64,000 nucleotides of DNA from Rhodanobacteraceae bacterium. Its GTDB lineage: Bacteria > Pseudomonadota > Gammaproteobacteria > Xanthomonadales > Rhodanobacteraceae. The position numbers and the translations under genes are program-made. Shown here piece after piece: positions 8,934 to 21,599 of the stretch; the stretch's first letter is position 1, and every line of letters begins with the position of its first letter. The stretch is from the NCBI GenBank assembly GCA_004299555.1, contig SCQU01000001.1, positions 116,083 to 180,082 of the forward strand, in the 5' to 3' direction. A model generated the notes under the pieces. It was not told the DNA's origin and did no database searches. It was given only the letters and a program-made list of their open reading frames with translations.

Positions 8934-9518
8934 TCAGCCCGCGCTGGATGCCGCTGCGGGCGCCGCCGTACCCGCGGCCGCTGGCGCTACCGTACCGCCG
9001 GTAGCCGGCGCCACCGTACGCGCCCGCGCCTCCAGCCGCCGCATCACCGCATCGGTCATTTCACGCACCAGGCTGCGCTGGATGGCCTCGGTCTCACTGG
9101 AGATGGCGGAAAACTGGGTCGAATCGATCGCAAATTCGTGCGACAGCGAAATCGACTGCGCCGGTACCACGACGTTGCCGTTCGCGTCGGTCAAGGTGAA
9201 GGTCACGTTGAAGCTGACCACGTACTCGCCAACCCGCTGCACCGAACCGCTGGTCAGCATGCGCGAACCGAATGCCGCGCTGGGCACCGCCAGCGTGGCG
9301 ACGCCCTGGGTCGCCGTGTCGAGCACGTCGACCTTGCTGGCCCGCAGCGCCGCCGCCAGCGACCGCGCGAACTCGCCGCCGCCGTTGACCTGCAAATACA
9401 CCTGCTGCTGCATGACCTTGGGTACCACCGCGCTTTGGCGCAGGTGAAACCCGCAGCCCGCAAGCAGGACGCTGGCGCCGATGCACGACAAAACCATCAA
9501 GAACTTCTGGATGTGCAT
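8934..9518 (-). CDS. lptE: LPS-assembly lipoprotein LptE
   Basis: A 194-residue outer-membrane lipoprotein that plugs the LptD barrel and helps place lipopolysaccharide on the cell surface. The signal peptide ends in a lipobox LAGC with the lipidated cysteine at residue 22, followed at once by GFHLRQ, the hallmark start of mature LptE. The C-terminal 30 residues are an Ala/Pro/Thr-rich low-complexity tail (repeats of APAA and TVAPA) beyond the usual family length. ATG 9518 was chosen because it starts the signal peptide; the frame upstream runs through intergenic repeat sequence. Confidence 0.94.
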   Translation of the reverse strand: MHIQKFLMVLSCIGASVLLAGCGFHLRQSAVVPKVMQQQVYLQVNGGGEFARSLAAALRASKVDVLDTATQGVATLAVPSAAFGSRMLTSGSVQRVGEYVVSFNVTFTLTDANGNVVVPAQSISLSHEFAIDSTQFSAISSETEAIQRSLVREMTDAVMRRLEARARTVAPATGGTVAPAAAGTAAPAAASSAG

Positions 9519-9753
9519 CGAATCGGCTCCACTTTCGAGTATTGTGCGCTGGGTCAGGGTTCCAGGCGCGCCGAACACGCTTGGCTTTTCCGCCCCCTTC
9601 CGCAGGAAAGGGGGATTGAGGCGATGGCGTTGCCGCGTGCCAGCCGGCATCCCCCGGTGCTTTCGCGCGGACCCCTTCGTCCCGAAGGAGGTGAGCATCT
9701 TTTCGACGTTGCGGATGCGCGAAAGCATACCAGCGGCACGCCCGATCGCCGGT
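9519..9753. repeat. Intergenic spacer with two hairpin repeats between leuS and lptE
   Basis: This 235-bp gap interrupts an otherwise tight operon. It contains two short hairpins: 9593-9614 (cccccttcc, loop gca, ggaaaggggg, one bulged A) and 9674-9688 (ccttcg, loop tcc, cgaagg). The second core recurs at 21359, 54947, 55001 and 55095, always between genes, which marks it as a dispersed intergenic repeat rather than a coding element. It might act as an RNA-processing or attenuation site in the leuS transcript; this is inference. Confidence 0.55.
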
Positions 9754-12468
<2,715 letters not shown>

Positions 12469-12684
12469 GGTGGTGGCACAACCGCAAGCAAGGGCTCAGG
12501 ATCGGCCAGCCTACCGCAGTGCAGCAAATGCGCCAAGCGTGACCCGCACACCGCGGATCGACCCGCGCGTCGAACGCCGCGACCCTCGACACGGCGCGAT
12601 CCGCGCGCGCTGCCAACGCCGCCAACCCCGGGGGCCGCACCGTTGGGTAGACTAGGGCGTTCAGCCACCGGGAGGGGACACACC

Positions 12685-14064
12685 ATGCAGTACGCAACAC
12701 GCCACCTTGAGCGCAGCTGGGCGCCACTTGCCCTTGCGGCCGCCATCACCGCGCTCGCAACCGGCAGCGCGCCCGCAGCCCCCGCACCCGCCGCACCCGC
12801 GCTGACGGTGATCCACTGTGCGCATGTACTGGACACGGCAGCCGGCAAGCTCCTCGGCGCCAACAGCATCGTCATCGACGGCCAGCGGATCCGCGAAGTT
12901 GTCGCCGGCACCATCACGCGTGACGGCGCGAAGGTCATCGACATGCCGGCAAACGATACCTGCCTGCCGGGCCTGATCGACGCCCACACGCACCTCACGA
13001 TGCAATTTGGCAAGTCGACCTACAGCGACAAGTTCCACTTGAATCCGGCCGACTACGCCATCCGCAGCACCGTATACGCGCGCCGCACGCTGTTGGCCGG
13101 TTTCACCACGGTGCGCAACCTCGGTGAAAGCGACAACTCGTCGATCGCGCTGCGCAACGCCATCAACGCCGGACAAATTGCCGGCCCGCGCATCTTTACC
13201 GCCGGCAAGTTCATCGGCACCACCGGCGGGCATGCCGACCCGACCAACGGTTTCCGCTGGGACCTGCAGGGCGATCCGGGCCCGAAGGACGGCATCATCG
13301 ACTCGCCGGCCGATGCGTGGAAGGCCGTCCGCCAGCACTACAAGGACGGCGCCGATCTCATCAAGATCATGCCATCGGGCGGCGTGCTGGATGAATCGTC
13401 GAGTTCGGAAAACCCGCAGATGACGCTGGCCGAAATCCAGGCCGTGGTCGCGGCCGCGCACGACTACGGCTTCACCGTGGCCGCGCACGCGCACGGCGCC
13501 GAGGCCATCCGCCGCGCGGTGCTGGGCGGGGTCGATTCGATCGAACACGGCACCTTCATGAACGCCGAGGACATGCAATTGATGAAGCAGCACGGCACCT
13601 GGTACGTGCCGACCATCATCGCCGGCGAGTTCGTGATGGGCAAAGCCAACGCGGGCTGGTACCCGCCGCAGGTCGCGCGCAAGGCGCTGGAAGTTGGGCC
13701 CAAGATCATGGCCACCGCGGGCAAGGCGTACAAGGCCGGCGTGAAGATCGCGTTCGGCACCGACGCCGGCGTGTATCCGCACGGCGAAAACGCGCAGGAA
13801 TTTGCCTACATGGTGCAGGCCGGCATGCCGCCCCTGTACGTGATCCAGGCCGCGACCACGCACGCGGCCGCACTGCTGAAGCACAGCAGCGACTTTGGCC
13901 GCATCAGCGCCGGCCAGTACGCCGACGTGGTGGCGGTGCCCGGCAACCCGCTCACCGACATCACCTTGATGAAGAACATGGACTTTGTGATGAAGGAAGG
14001 TACCGTATACAAACGCAACGGCGTGCCCACCGCCGCCGTCTTTACCTCCACCCTCACCAAGTAA
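12685..14064 (+). CDS. Secreted amidohydrolase family protein (metal-dependent hydrolase)
   Basis: A 459-residue exported member of the amidohydrolase superfamily. A signal peptide (about 1-35, ending in an Ala/Pro stretch) precedes the domain. The metal-binding HxH is in LIDAHTHLTMQF (98-108), the bridging Lys lies in DLIKIMPSGG (near 227), later His ligands are in AAHAHGAEAI and IEHGTFM, and the catalytic Asp is in AFGTDAGVYPHGENA (near 360). This set matches the prolidase/Xaa-Pro-dipeptidase-like (Sgx9260/imidazolonepropionase-related) group. Likely substrates are small peptides or N-acyl amino acids in the periplasm; not certain. A strong ribosome-binding site gggagggg precedes ATG 12685. 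The thioredoxin-TPR gene follows after 19 bp, suggesting co-transcription. Confidence 0.88.
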   Translation: MQYATRHLERSWAPLALAAAITALATGSAPAAPAPAAPALTVIHCAHVLDTAAGKLLGANSIVIDGQRIREVVAGTITRDGAKVIDMPANDTCLPGLIDAHTHLTMQFGKSTYSDKFHLNPADYAIRSTVYARRTLLAGFTTVRNLGESDNSSIALRNAINAGQIAGPRIFTAGKFIGTTGGHADPTNGFRWDLQGDPGPKDGIIDSPADAWKAVRQHYKDGADLIKIMPSGGVLDESSSSENPQMTLAEIQAVVAAAHDYGFTVAAHAHGAEAIRRAVLGGVDSIEHGTFMNAEDMQLMKQHGTWYVPTIIAGEFVMGKANAGWYPPQVARKALEVGPKIMATAGKAYKAGVKIAFGTDAGVYPHGENAQEFAYMVQAGMPPLYVIQAATTHAAALLKHSSDFGRISAGQYADVVAVPGNPLTDITLMKNMDFVMKEGTVYKRNGVPTAAVFTSTLTK

Positions 14065-14083
14065 CCGGAATCCAGGCACCGCC

Positions 14084-14986
14084 ATGACCAATCCCGCACC
14101 CGCCACCAATGCCGCCGCGCCGCCCCTCGTATTTGAAGCCGGCGAAGCCACCTTCGAAACCGCGGTCTTGCAGGCATCGATGCAGACCCCCGTCCTGGTG
14201 GACTTCTGGGCCACCTGGTGCGGGCCCTGCAAGGCGCTCAGCCCGATCCTGGACAAGCTCGCCGAAGACTACGCGGGTGCCTTCCGGCTGGCCAAGGTCG
14301 ATTGCGACAAGGAACAGCAGCTCGCGGGCATGTTCGGGGTGCGCAGCATCCCGACGGTGGTGCTGATCCAGGGTGGACAGATCGTCGATGCGTTCTCCGG
14401 CGCACTGCCGGAATCGGAGGTGCGCCAGTTCCTGGAGCGCCACCAGATCAAGCCCGCAACACGGATCGAAGCTCCGGCCGACGCGATCGATGATGCCACG
14501 CCAGCGGCCGTTGAAACCCCGCAGGCGGCGGTCGCGCGCCTGCAAAAGGCGGTGGACGCGGACCCGGGCAACACCGGGCTGCAGCTCGATCTCGCGCTGG
14601 CCAAGGCGCGCAGCGGTGATACCGCGAGCGCACAGGCTACGCTGGATGCACTGCCGGTCAACCTGGCCGAGGACGACCGCGCCAAGGCACTGGCGGCGCT
14701 GCTGTCGCTGCAGCAGTCGCTGGCTGCCGTCCCGCCGGCCGCAGAGCTGCTGGCACGCGTTGAACGCGACCCGCGCGATTTTGCCGCCCGCGACGGCATT
14801 GCCGTCCGCCAATTGCTGGGCGGCAACGCAGCCGAAGCGCTGCAGCAGTGGCTCGCCATCCTTGGCTCCAGCCGCGACTGGAACGACGGACTCGCGCGCA
14901 AGCGGCTGCTTGACGCCTTCCGCATCATCGACGACGACGCACTGGTCACGCACGCGCGCCAGCAGATGGCATCCCTGCTCTTCTGA
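14084..14986 (+). CDS. cnoX: Thioredoxin-TPR co-chaperone (CnoX/YbbN type)
   Basis: A 300-residue fusion of an N-terminal thioredoxin domain (about 20-125) with C-terminal tetratricopeptide repeats (about 150-295). The active-site motif is WCGPC (45-49), intact, so unlike E. coli CnoX, which has lost one cysteine, this protein should retain dithiol redox activity. CnoX holds chlorine-damaged proteins for GroEL and DnaK in the cytoplasm. No signal peptide is present. The gene lies 19 bp after the amidohydrolase gene on the same strand. Confidence 0.9.
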   Translation: MTNPAPATNAAAPPLVFEAGEATFETAVLQASMQTPVLVDFWATWCGPCKALSPILDKLAEDYAGAFRLAKVDCDKEQQLAGMFGVRSIPTVVLIQGGQIVDAFSGALPESEVRQFLERHQIKPATRIEAPADAIDDATPAAVETPQAAVARLQKAVDADPGNTGLQLDLALAKARSGDTASAQATLDALPVNLAEDDRAKALAALLSLQQSLAAVPPAAELLARVERDPRDFAARDGIAVRQLLGGNAAEALQQWLAILGSSRDWNDGLARKRLLDAFRIIDDDALVTHARQQMASLLF

Positions 14987-15361
14987 AGCGCGGCACACCC
15001 AGCCGGGTGTGCCGCGCTGCCCCGGCGCCTGTTCCACCAGCCACACCACCCGGGACCGTTTCCGCCTTCAACGCGGCCATGATCCCCGGTGGCAGGGGCC
15101 GTTGACGCGACGCGCGCCGCCGGTATCCACACCTCTGCCGGGGCCCGGTGCCGATCGCCGCGGTGCGCCGGCTCTGGGCGCCGTCTCCGCGCCGCCGCCA
15201 CCTCGAAAGCCACCAATCGGACGACGCCTGACGGTCTGCGTCAACCGCCGGGAAGCATGACTTGTGGCGTATGCCCTTGGTGCTGCGCGCGCGCATACTC
15301 GGGCGCTGCGGACAAGCGCCAGACGCCCGCCCCCATCGTCCAGACCAGCCGGGAACCCGCC
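14987..15361. other. Intergenic interval before the S10 peptidase gene
   Basis: About 375 bp with no credible gene; the open frames here are extensions of frames antisense or upstream to real genes. It must contain the S10 peptidase promoter, but no clear -35/-10 pair or operator stands out in this GC-rich sequence. Confidence 0.4.
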
Positions 15362-17029
15362 ATGAAACACAATCACCTCGCCGTCGCCATCGCTTCACTG
15401 TTGCTGTGCAGCGCCCCCGCGTTCGCCGCCCCGCCCGCCAGTTCGGCCAGTCCTGCGCCCAGCAGCACCGCCGCCAGTGAACCATCGGAAAGCCTGACCC
15501 AGCGCTTGATGAAGCCGCTGTCGTCCACCACCACCGGCACCGTCACCGTCGAAGGCAAATCGATCAGCTACCAGGCCATCGCCGGCACGCTGGTCATCGA
15601 CGGCACGGGTGCCAAGGAATCGACCCCCGAAATCGCGATGGGTTACGTCGCCTACTTCAAGCAGGGCGCCGATCCATCCAAACGCCCGGTGACCTTCATC
15701 TACAACGGTGGGCCCGGATCCTCGACCGTATGGCTGCACATGGGCGCCTGGGGGCCAAAGCGCGTGGTCACCAACGATGACACCCACACCCCGGCCGCGC
15801 CCTACCAGCTGGTCAACAACGAATACAGCCTGCTCGACGCGTCGGACCTCGTCTTCATCGACATGCCCGGCACCGGGTTTGGCCGGTTGCTGCCGCAAGG
15901 CAAGGATGACGCTGCACGTGCCAAGGATCGTAAGGAGCTGGCAAAACAGATCTGGAGCGTGGACGGTGACGCGAAGGCGTTTTCCCAGTTCATCACCCAG
16001 TTCCTGTCCAAGTACGGGCGCTGGAATTCGCCAAAGTACCTGTTTGGTGAAAGCTACGGCACCACCCGTTCGGCCGTGCTGTCGGCCATCCTCGAAGGCG
16101 AGGACAACATTGACCTGAACGGGGTGATCCTGCTGTCGCAAATCCTCAACTTCAACACCAGCGTGGACGGCGCCAGCTCCGACCCCGGCATCGACCTGCC
16201 CTATGAGTTGGCTTTGCCCACCTACGCCGCCACCGCCTGGTATCACAAGAAGCTTCCCAAATACGACAACGGCAAGCTCGAGCCGCTGCTGCAGCAAGCC
16301 ATCGCGTTTGCCAAGGGCGAATACCACGATGCGCTGTACGCGGGCTCGACCCTGAGCACAGCCGAGGAACACAAGGTCGCCGAAAAACTGCACGACCTGA
16401 CCGGACTGCCGGTCGCCTACCTGCTGCGCGCCAACCTGCGCGTCGATGGCGGCATGTTCGAGCACGAACTGCAGATTGGTACCGATACCGCCACCGGCCG
16501 CCTCGACACGCGGTTTTCGGGTCCGGTCATGGATCCGATGGGCAAGGAGACCGAATACGACCCGCAATCGGCGGCGATCAGCTCGGCCTACGTGTCCGCG
16601 TTCAACGAATATGTGCGCAAGGACCTGAAGTTCGGCCAGGACATGAAATACCGTCCGGAGGTATACGGTGCGGGCGACTTCGACTGGAGCATGAAGCACC
16701 GTGCGCCCGGTTCGCGCCGCGCGCGCTCGGGCACGCTCAACGTCATGGGCGACCTTGCCGCCGCCATGAAGTACAACCCGAACCTGAAGGTCATGGTGAA
16801 CGGCGGGTTCTATGACCTTGCCACACCGTTCTACGCCGCGATCTACGAGGACGAGCACCTGCCGATCCCGGCGCAGTTGCGCCACAACATTACCTACGCG
16901 TTCTATCCGTCCGGGCACATGGTGTACGCGCATATTCCCTCGCTGCACCAGTTGCATGACAACGTGGTGAAGTTCATCGACGACACCGACAACGGGGACG
17001 CGGGCAAGGCAGGCGCTGCGTCCAACTAG
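15362..17029 (+). CDS. Secreted S10 family serine carboxypeptidase
   Basis: A 555-residue exported peptidase. Residues 1-22 form a signal peptide ending AFA. The alpha/beta hydrolase domain shows the S10 oxyanion element FIYNGGPGSSTVW (112-124), the nucleophile in GESYGT (Ser231), the acid in NGGFYDLATP (Asp485) and the catalytic His in YPSGHMVY (His519). These enzymes remove C-terminal residues from peptides at acid pH; bacterial members are frequent in xanthomonads and probably act in the periplasm or outside the cell. ATG 15362 was chosen because it starts the signal peptide; the upstream frame has no coding character. A strong hairpin with a T-rich tail follows directly. Confidence 0.93.
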   Translation: MKHNHLAVAIASLLLCSAPAFAAPPASSASPAPSSTAASEPSESLTQRLMKPLSSTTTGTVTVEGKSISYQAIAGTLVIDGTGAKESTPEIAMGYVAYFKQGADPSKRPVTFIYNGGPGSSTVWLHMGAWGPKRVVTNDDTHTPAAPYQLVNNEYSLLDASDLVFIDMPGTGFGRLLPQGKDDAARAKDRKELAKQIWSVDGDAKAFSQFITQFLSKYGRWNSPKYLFGESYGTTRSAVLSAILEGEDNIDLNGVILLSQILNFNTSVDGASSDPGIDLPYELALPTYAATAWYHKKLPKYDNGKLEPLLQQAIAFAKGEYHDALYAGSTLSTAEEHKVAEKLHDLTGLPVAYLLRANLRVDGGMFEHELQIGTDTATGRLDTRFSGPVMDPMGKETEYDPQSAAISSAYVSAFNEYVRKDLKFGQDMKYRPEVYGAGDFDWSMKHRAPGSRRARSGTLNVMGDLAAAMKYNPNLKVMVNGGFYDLATPFYAAIYEDEHLPIPAQLRHNITYAFYPSGHMVYAHIPSLHQLHDNVVKFIDDTDNGDAGKAGAASN

Positions 17030-17056
17030 CGACCACGCTTGCCCGTTGCAACACCA

Positions 17057-17090
17057 ACCGGCGCGATGCACATCGCGCCGGTCTTTTATT
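17057..17090 (+). terminator. Rho-independent terminator after the S10 peptidase gene
   Basis: An 11-bp perfect stem (accggcgcgat / atcgcgccggt) with loop gcac is followed by cttttatt. It lies 27 bp after the peptidase stop codon and its tail overlaps the end of the convergent membrane-protein gene. Confidence 0.85.
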
Positions 17091-17751
17091 GGGCGTCGGC
17101 CGCGAAATCGGCCAGCGCGGCGATCCTGCGACGGGCCTCGGCCAAGCCATGACCAGTCATGTCGTCCAGCAGAAACCGCCCCCAGCGTGCCCTCTCGAAG
17201 GCTCGCCCTAGAACACGCGCCAGTGCCCACAGGACCGGAATCGCCACGATGCCAAGCGCGACGTTGGTCTCGATCCATCCGCTGCCAACCGAATAGAGAT
17301 CGAATCCCGATATCACCCGTGCCAAGACGATCGCCAGCGGCACCCACAACAAGCACACGAGCAACACTGTCACCTTGATCACGCGCAGGCGCAACACGTA
17401 GAGGCGTTCCAGGCTCTCCTGGATCGCTACCACACGGTCACCGAAATCAATCTGCAACAGCGAGCGTACCTGCAGCACGCTGCTGGCAAGCAGCGCAATG
17501 CTTGCGGCCATCAGCAGCAACGCCGGGGCAATGTAGCGCGCCGCTTCCTGGTGCGTCACGAAGACCCCGAGCAACACGACCATCAGGCCATTGGACAGCA
17601 GCTCGCACCAGATCATCGCGCCGGTGCGCCGCAGCGGTGGTGCTGCTGCGTTCTTGCGCACATCCAGACGCAGACTTTTGTACTCGGATTGCAACCCGTC
17701 CAGCTTCGCCGATACTTCTTGCCATACCCGTTTCATGTCATCGAGTTCCAT
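17086..17751 (-). CDS. Four-helix membrane protein encoded with an ECF sigma factor
   Basis: A 221-residue protein with a roughly 55-residue N-terminal, charged, coiled-coil-like cytoplasmic part (MELDDMKRVWQEVSAKLDGL) followed by about four membrane helices (near 48-66, 72-92, 124-146 and 160-180). ATG 17751 has a good ribosome-binding site (aaggag, six bases ahead) and overlaps the sigma gene by 14 bp. The frame, position and N-terminal motif resemble small proteins often encoded next to ECF sigma genes, so it could act as a membrane anchor or anti-sigma, but I see no zinc-binding anti-sigma motif (HxxxCxxC). Function otherwise unknown. Confidence 0.7.
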   Translation of the reverse strand: MELDDMKRVWQEVSAKLDGLQSEYKSLRLDVRKNAAAPPLRRTGAMIWCELLSNGLMVVLLGVFVTHQEAARYIAPALLLMAASIALLASSVLQVRSLLQIDFGDRVVAIQESLERLYVLRLRVIKVTVLLVCLLWVPLAIVLARVISGFDLYSVGSGWIETNVALGIVAIPVLWALARVLGRAFERARWGRFLLDDMTGHGLAEARRRIAALADFAADAQ

Positions 17752-18292
17752 AACCCACTCCTTCGGTTTGCGCCGCGCCCACCTGTCCGCGCGGTTTCTG
17801 TTTGATGCGGTTGAGCTTGGTCGCAACGTTGGTTTCGGAGATGCCGAGCACCTCGGCGATTTCGGCGTAGCTGCGGTCTTCCAGATACAGCAGCACCAGC
17901 GCGCGATTCAGTGCATCGAGCCTGCGGATGAATGCATGCAACGCGGTGACACGTTCCTCGCGGTCCATGGCATCTGGTTGCGCAGCAATCGAGTCAGCGA
18001 CCGTGTCGAGATGCACGTCGTCAAGCGGTTCAAGGTGCTCCGCAGCGTAGCGTTTCGCACTGCGCAAATGCGAAATCGCCACGTTCAACGCAACCCGATA
18101 CATCCAGGTCGTGAATTTCGCGCGTCGAGCGTCGAATGAGTCGAACGAACGCCATAGCCGCTCGGCGATTTCCTGTACCAGATCTTCGCGATCGGCTCCG
18201 GCGTGCGCATACACGCCTGCGACCTTGTACACGATCCGCTGGTGTTCGCGCAGCAAGGCTTCGAATCGCTGTTGCCGCTTACGTGGTGTCAT
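17738..18292 (-). CDS. ECF-family RNA polymerase sigma factor
   Basis: A 184-residue sigma-70-family factor with region 2 (DREDLVQEIAERLWRSFDSF, with the WMYRVALNVAISHLR segment) and region 4 helix-turn-helix (LDALNRALVLLYLEDRSYAEIAEVLGIS). No region 1 or 3 is present, which places it in the extracytoplasmic-function group. ATG 18292 was preferred; ATG 18301 three codons upstream is possible. It overlaps the following membrane-protein gene by 14 bp, so the two are translationally coupled. The gene is divergent from the DUF502 gene. Confidence 0.9.
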   Translation of the reverse strand: MTPRKRQQRFEALLREHQRIVYKVAGVYAHAGADREDLVQEIAERLWRSFDSFDARRAKFTTWMYRVALNVAISHLRSAKRYAAEHLEPLDDVHLDTVADSIAAQPDAMDREERVTALHAFIRRLDALNRALVLLYLEDRSYAEIAEVLGISETNVATKLNRIKQKPRGQVGAAQTEGVGYGTR

Positions 18293-18370
18293 CGCCCGCA
18301 TTCCGACCCGTTTCCCCGTGCTTCGCCGCCGCGCGGAAAAAATCACACCTGCCGACCCGCGCGGCTCGAT

Positions 18371-18376
18371 TACAAT
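18371..18376 (+). promoter_or_regulatory. Possible -10 box overlapping the first ATG of the DUF502 gene
   Basis: The hexamer tacaat is a five-of-six match to the sigma-70 -10 consensus and covers the first two bases of an in-frame ATG at 18375. If it is used, transcription would begin near 18383 and translation would start at GTG 18399, which is preceded by ggggaa. No good -35 box was found. Confidence 0.3.
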
Positions 18377-18398
18377 GCCCGAAACTCGGGGAACCGCG

Positions 18399-19088
18399 GT
18401 GCCTGCAGTCGATCTCCACATCAAGCGCTACCTGATCACGGGTCTTTTGGCCTTCATCCCGGTGTGGATCACCTGGGTGGTGTTCAAATTCGTGTTCACC
18501 CTGCTCGCCGGCGTTGGCGCACCCCTGGTGACCGGCATCATCGAGCTGATCGGACTCGGCGCACCACGCCTGGCCGAGACACTCCAGCGCGACTGGGTGG
18601 TACCAATCCTCGCCTTCGTGCTGACCATCGTCGCCTTGTACCTGCTCGGCTGGCTTTCCACCCGAGTGCTGGGCAGGCGCATCCTCAGCACCGTCGACAA
18701 GCTGTTTGGACGCATCCCGCTGGTGCACACGATTTACGGCGGCGTCAAGAAACTGATGACGCTGATGCGCAACAAGCCGGGCGGGACGCAGCGCGTGGTG
18801 CTGATCGACTTTCCAGGGCCAGGCTTGAAGGCGATCGGCTTCGTGACCCGCACCTTCATCGATGCTTCGGGGCAGGAAATCGCTGCGGTGTATGTGCCGA
18901 CCACGCCCAATCCAACCGGCGGCTATCTCGAACTGGTACCAACCGACCGCCTGACCTCGACCGACTGGAGCATGGATCAGGCGATGGCCTTCATCGTGTC
19001 CGGCGGTGCGGTCGGCCCCGAGCAACTGCCGCCCATCGAGGCGAAAGGCTCGCGCCAGCCGGCACCTCACGAGCGCGCACCCTCGTGA
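18399..19088 (+). CDS. DUF502 family membrane protein
   Basis: A 229-residue inner-membrane protein of the DUF502 family, whose role is unknown. Two hydrophobic segments (about 8-33 and 60-85 from the GTG) precede the conserved soluble part with LFGRIPLVHTIYGGVKKL, VLIDFPGPGLKAIGFVT and VPTTPNPTGGYLELVP. GTG 18399 was chosen since DUF502 proteins begin within a few residues of the RYLITGLLAFIPVWIT segment and a purine-rich site lies ahead; ATG 18375 would add eight residues. The stop overlaps the thpR start (GTGA), so the genes are coupled. Confidence 0.85.
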   Translation: MPAVDLHIKRYLITGLLAFIPVWITWVVFKFVFTLLAGVGAPLVTGIIELIGLGAPRLAETLQRDWVVPILAFVLTIVALYLLGWLSTRVLGRRILSTVDKLFGRIPLVHTIYGGVKKLMTLMRNKPGGTQRVVLIDFPGPGLKAIGFVTRTFIDASGQEIAAVYVPTTPNPTGGYLELVPTDRLTSTDWSMDQAMAFIVSGGAVGPEQLPPIEAKGSRQPAPHERAPS

Positions 19089-19672
19089 CCGCCGCCACGT
19101 CGCCCGCAAACCAAGGCGGCGTGCGCTGCTTTCTCGCCTTGCTCCCGGATGCCGAAAGCCTCCGCGCGTTGCAGCGGTGCCGGGAGGCCCTGGAAGCTAC
19201 CAGCGGCGGCGGCGCGCGCGGTGTGCGCTGGATCGACGCGCACGCGCTGCACCTGACATTGCGGTTCTTCGCCGCGGCCAACCCGGCGCAGCTCGGACAA
19301 TTGAAACCTGCGTTGCCCCCACTCGCCTGCGCCCTGCCTGCCATCGGCGCACGGCGTTGCGCCATCTGGCCCAACCGCGTACGCCCGCGCCTGCTTACCC
19401 TGGAACTTGACGCGCCGCCCGCACTGCTTGCGCTGGCGCGCGCGTGTGAAATGCTGGCGCACCAGGCCGGATTTGCACCCGAGCCACGCAGCTATCGCGC
19501 ACACGTGACGCTTGCGCGGTTGCGACCCGGCTGCCCACTCGCCACGCCGCCGCTGCCACCGACGCGCCTCAGCTTCGACACCCTGGCGTTGCTGGCCAGT
19601 GAGCCTTCGGCGGCAGGTTCGCGCTACCGGCCACTCGCGCACACACCGTGGCCGGCAACCGCACGCGTTTGA
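19085..19672 (+). CDS. thpR: RNA 2',3'-cyclic phosphodiesterase ThpR
   Basis: A 195-residue member of the 2H phosphoesterase superfamily (LigT). Both catalytic HxTx motifs are present: HLTL at 56-59 and HVTL at 140-143, at the spacing typical of the family. The enzyme opens 2',3'-cyclic phosphate ends of RNA to 2'-phosphates. Translation starts at GTG 19085, overlapping the DUF502 stop codon by four bases. Confidence 0.9.
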   Translation: MTAATSPANQGGVRCFLALLPDAESLRALQRCREALEATSGGGARGVRWIDAHALHLTLRFFAAANPAQLGQLKPALPPLACALPAIGARRCAIWPNRVRPRLLTLELDAPPALLALARACEMLAHQAGFAPEPRSYRAHVTLARLRPGCPLATPPLPPTRLSFDTLALLASEPSAAGSRYRPLAHTPWPATARV

Positions 19673-19899
19673 TGCGGTTCAGGCACGAATACGCTACACT
19701 GCGCAGCGTTTGACGCGTTGCATCGCGAACTTCCCTCGTGGATCAACCCGATCGAGCAGCCACTCCGGCCTCGATCCGATCCCCTGCCACTCGCACCTCG
19801 CGCATACCCGGCGCCGCAACCGCGGCCGCCGTCAACAAGTTGTACTTTGCTCGCGGCGCGGTTCCAGGGAACGCTTCGGGTTACACAGGAGTTTCCCGC

Positions 19900-21294
<1,395 letters not shown>

Positions 21295-21599
21295 GCGCAA
21301 CCGCCGGCGGCGTGGCGACAGCCGCGCCCCCGGTCCGGAACAACCCACCCACGCCCGTCCCCTTCGCCACGAAGGGGCTCGACGGTGACGGCTCGTCAGC
21401 CTCAATGAAACTACCGCGCCCGCAGCGCGTCCTCCTTCGGAAGGGGCAAACAAGCGGCTGGCGCGCACCCATCGGGCTTCGCACCCATGACTAACGGCCT
21501 ATGGGCGTGCAGCCGCAGATATTGCTGGCACAATCGGTGGTTCATGCCACACGCGGCGCGCGTGATGGCGACCTGATTCGACGCCAAAGGATTCCTTCC
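21295..21599. other. Intergenic interval with CCTTCG hairpin repeat
   Basis: About 305 bp without a gene. It contains the perfect hairpin 21359-21377 (ccccttcg, loop cca, cgaagggg) and a compact palindrome at 21434-21444 (ccttc g gaagg). Both have the same core as hairpins at 9674, 54947, 55001 and 55095. The M13 peptidase promoter must be at the right end but is not clear. Confidence 0.55.
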
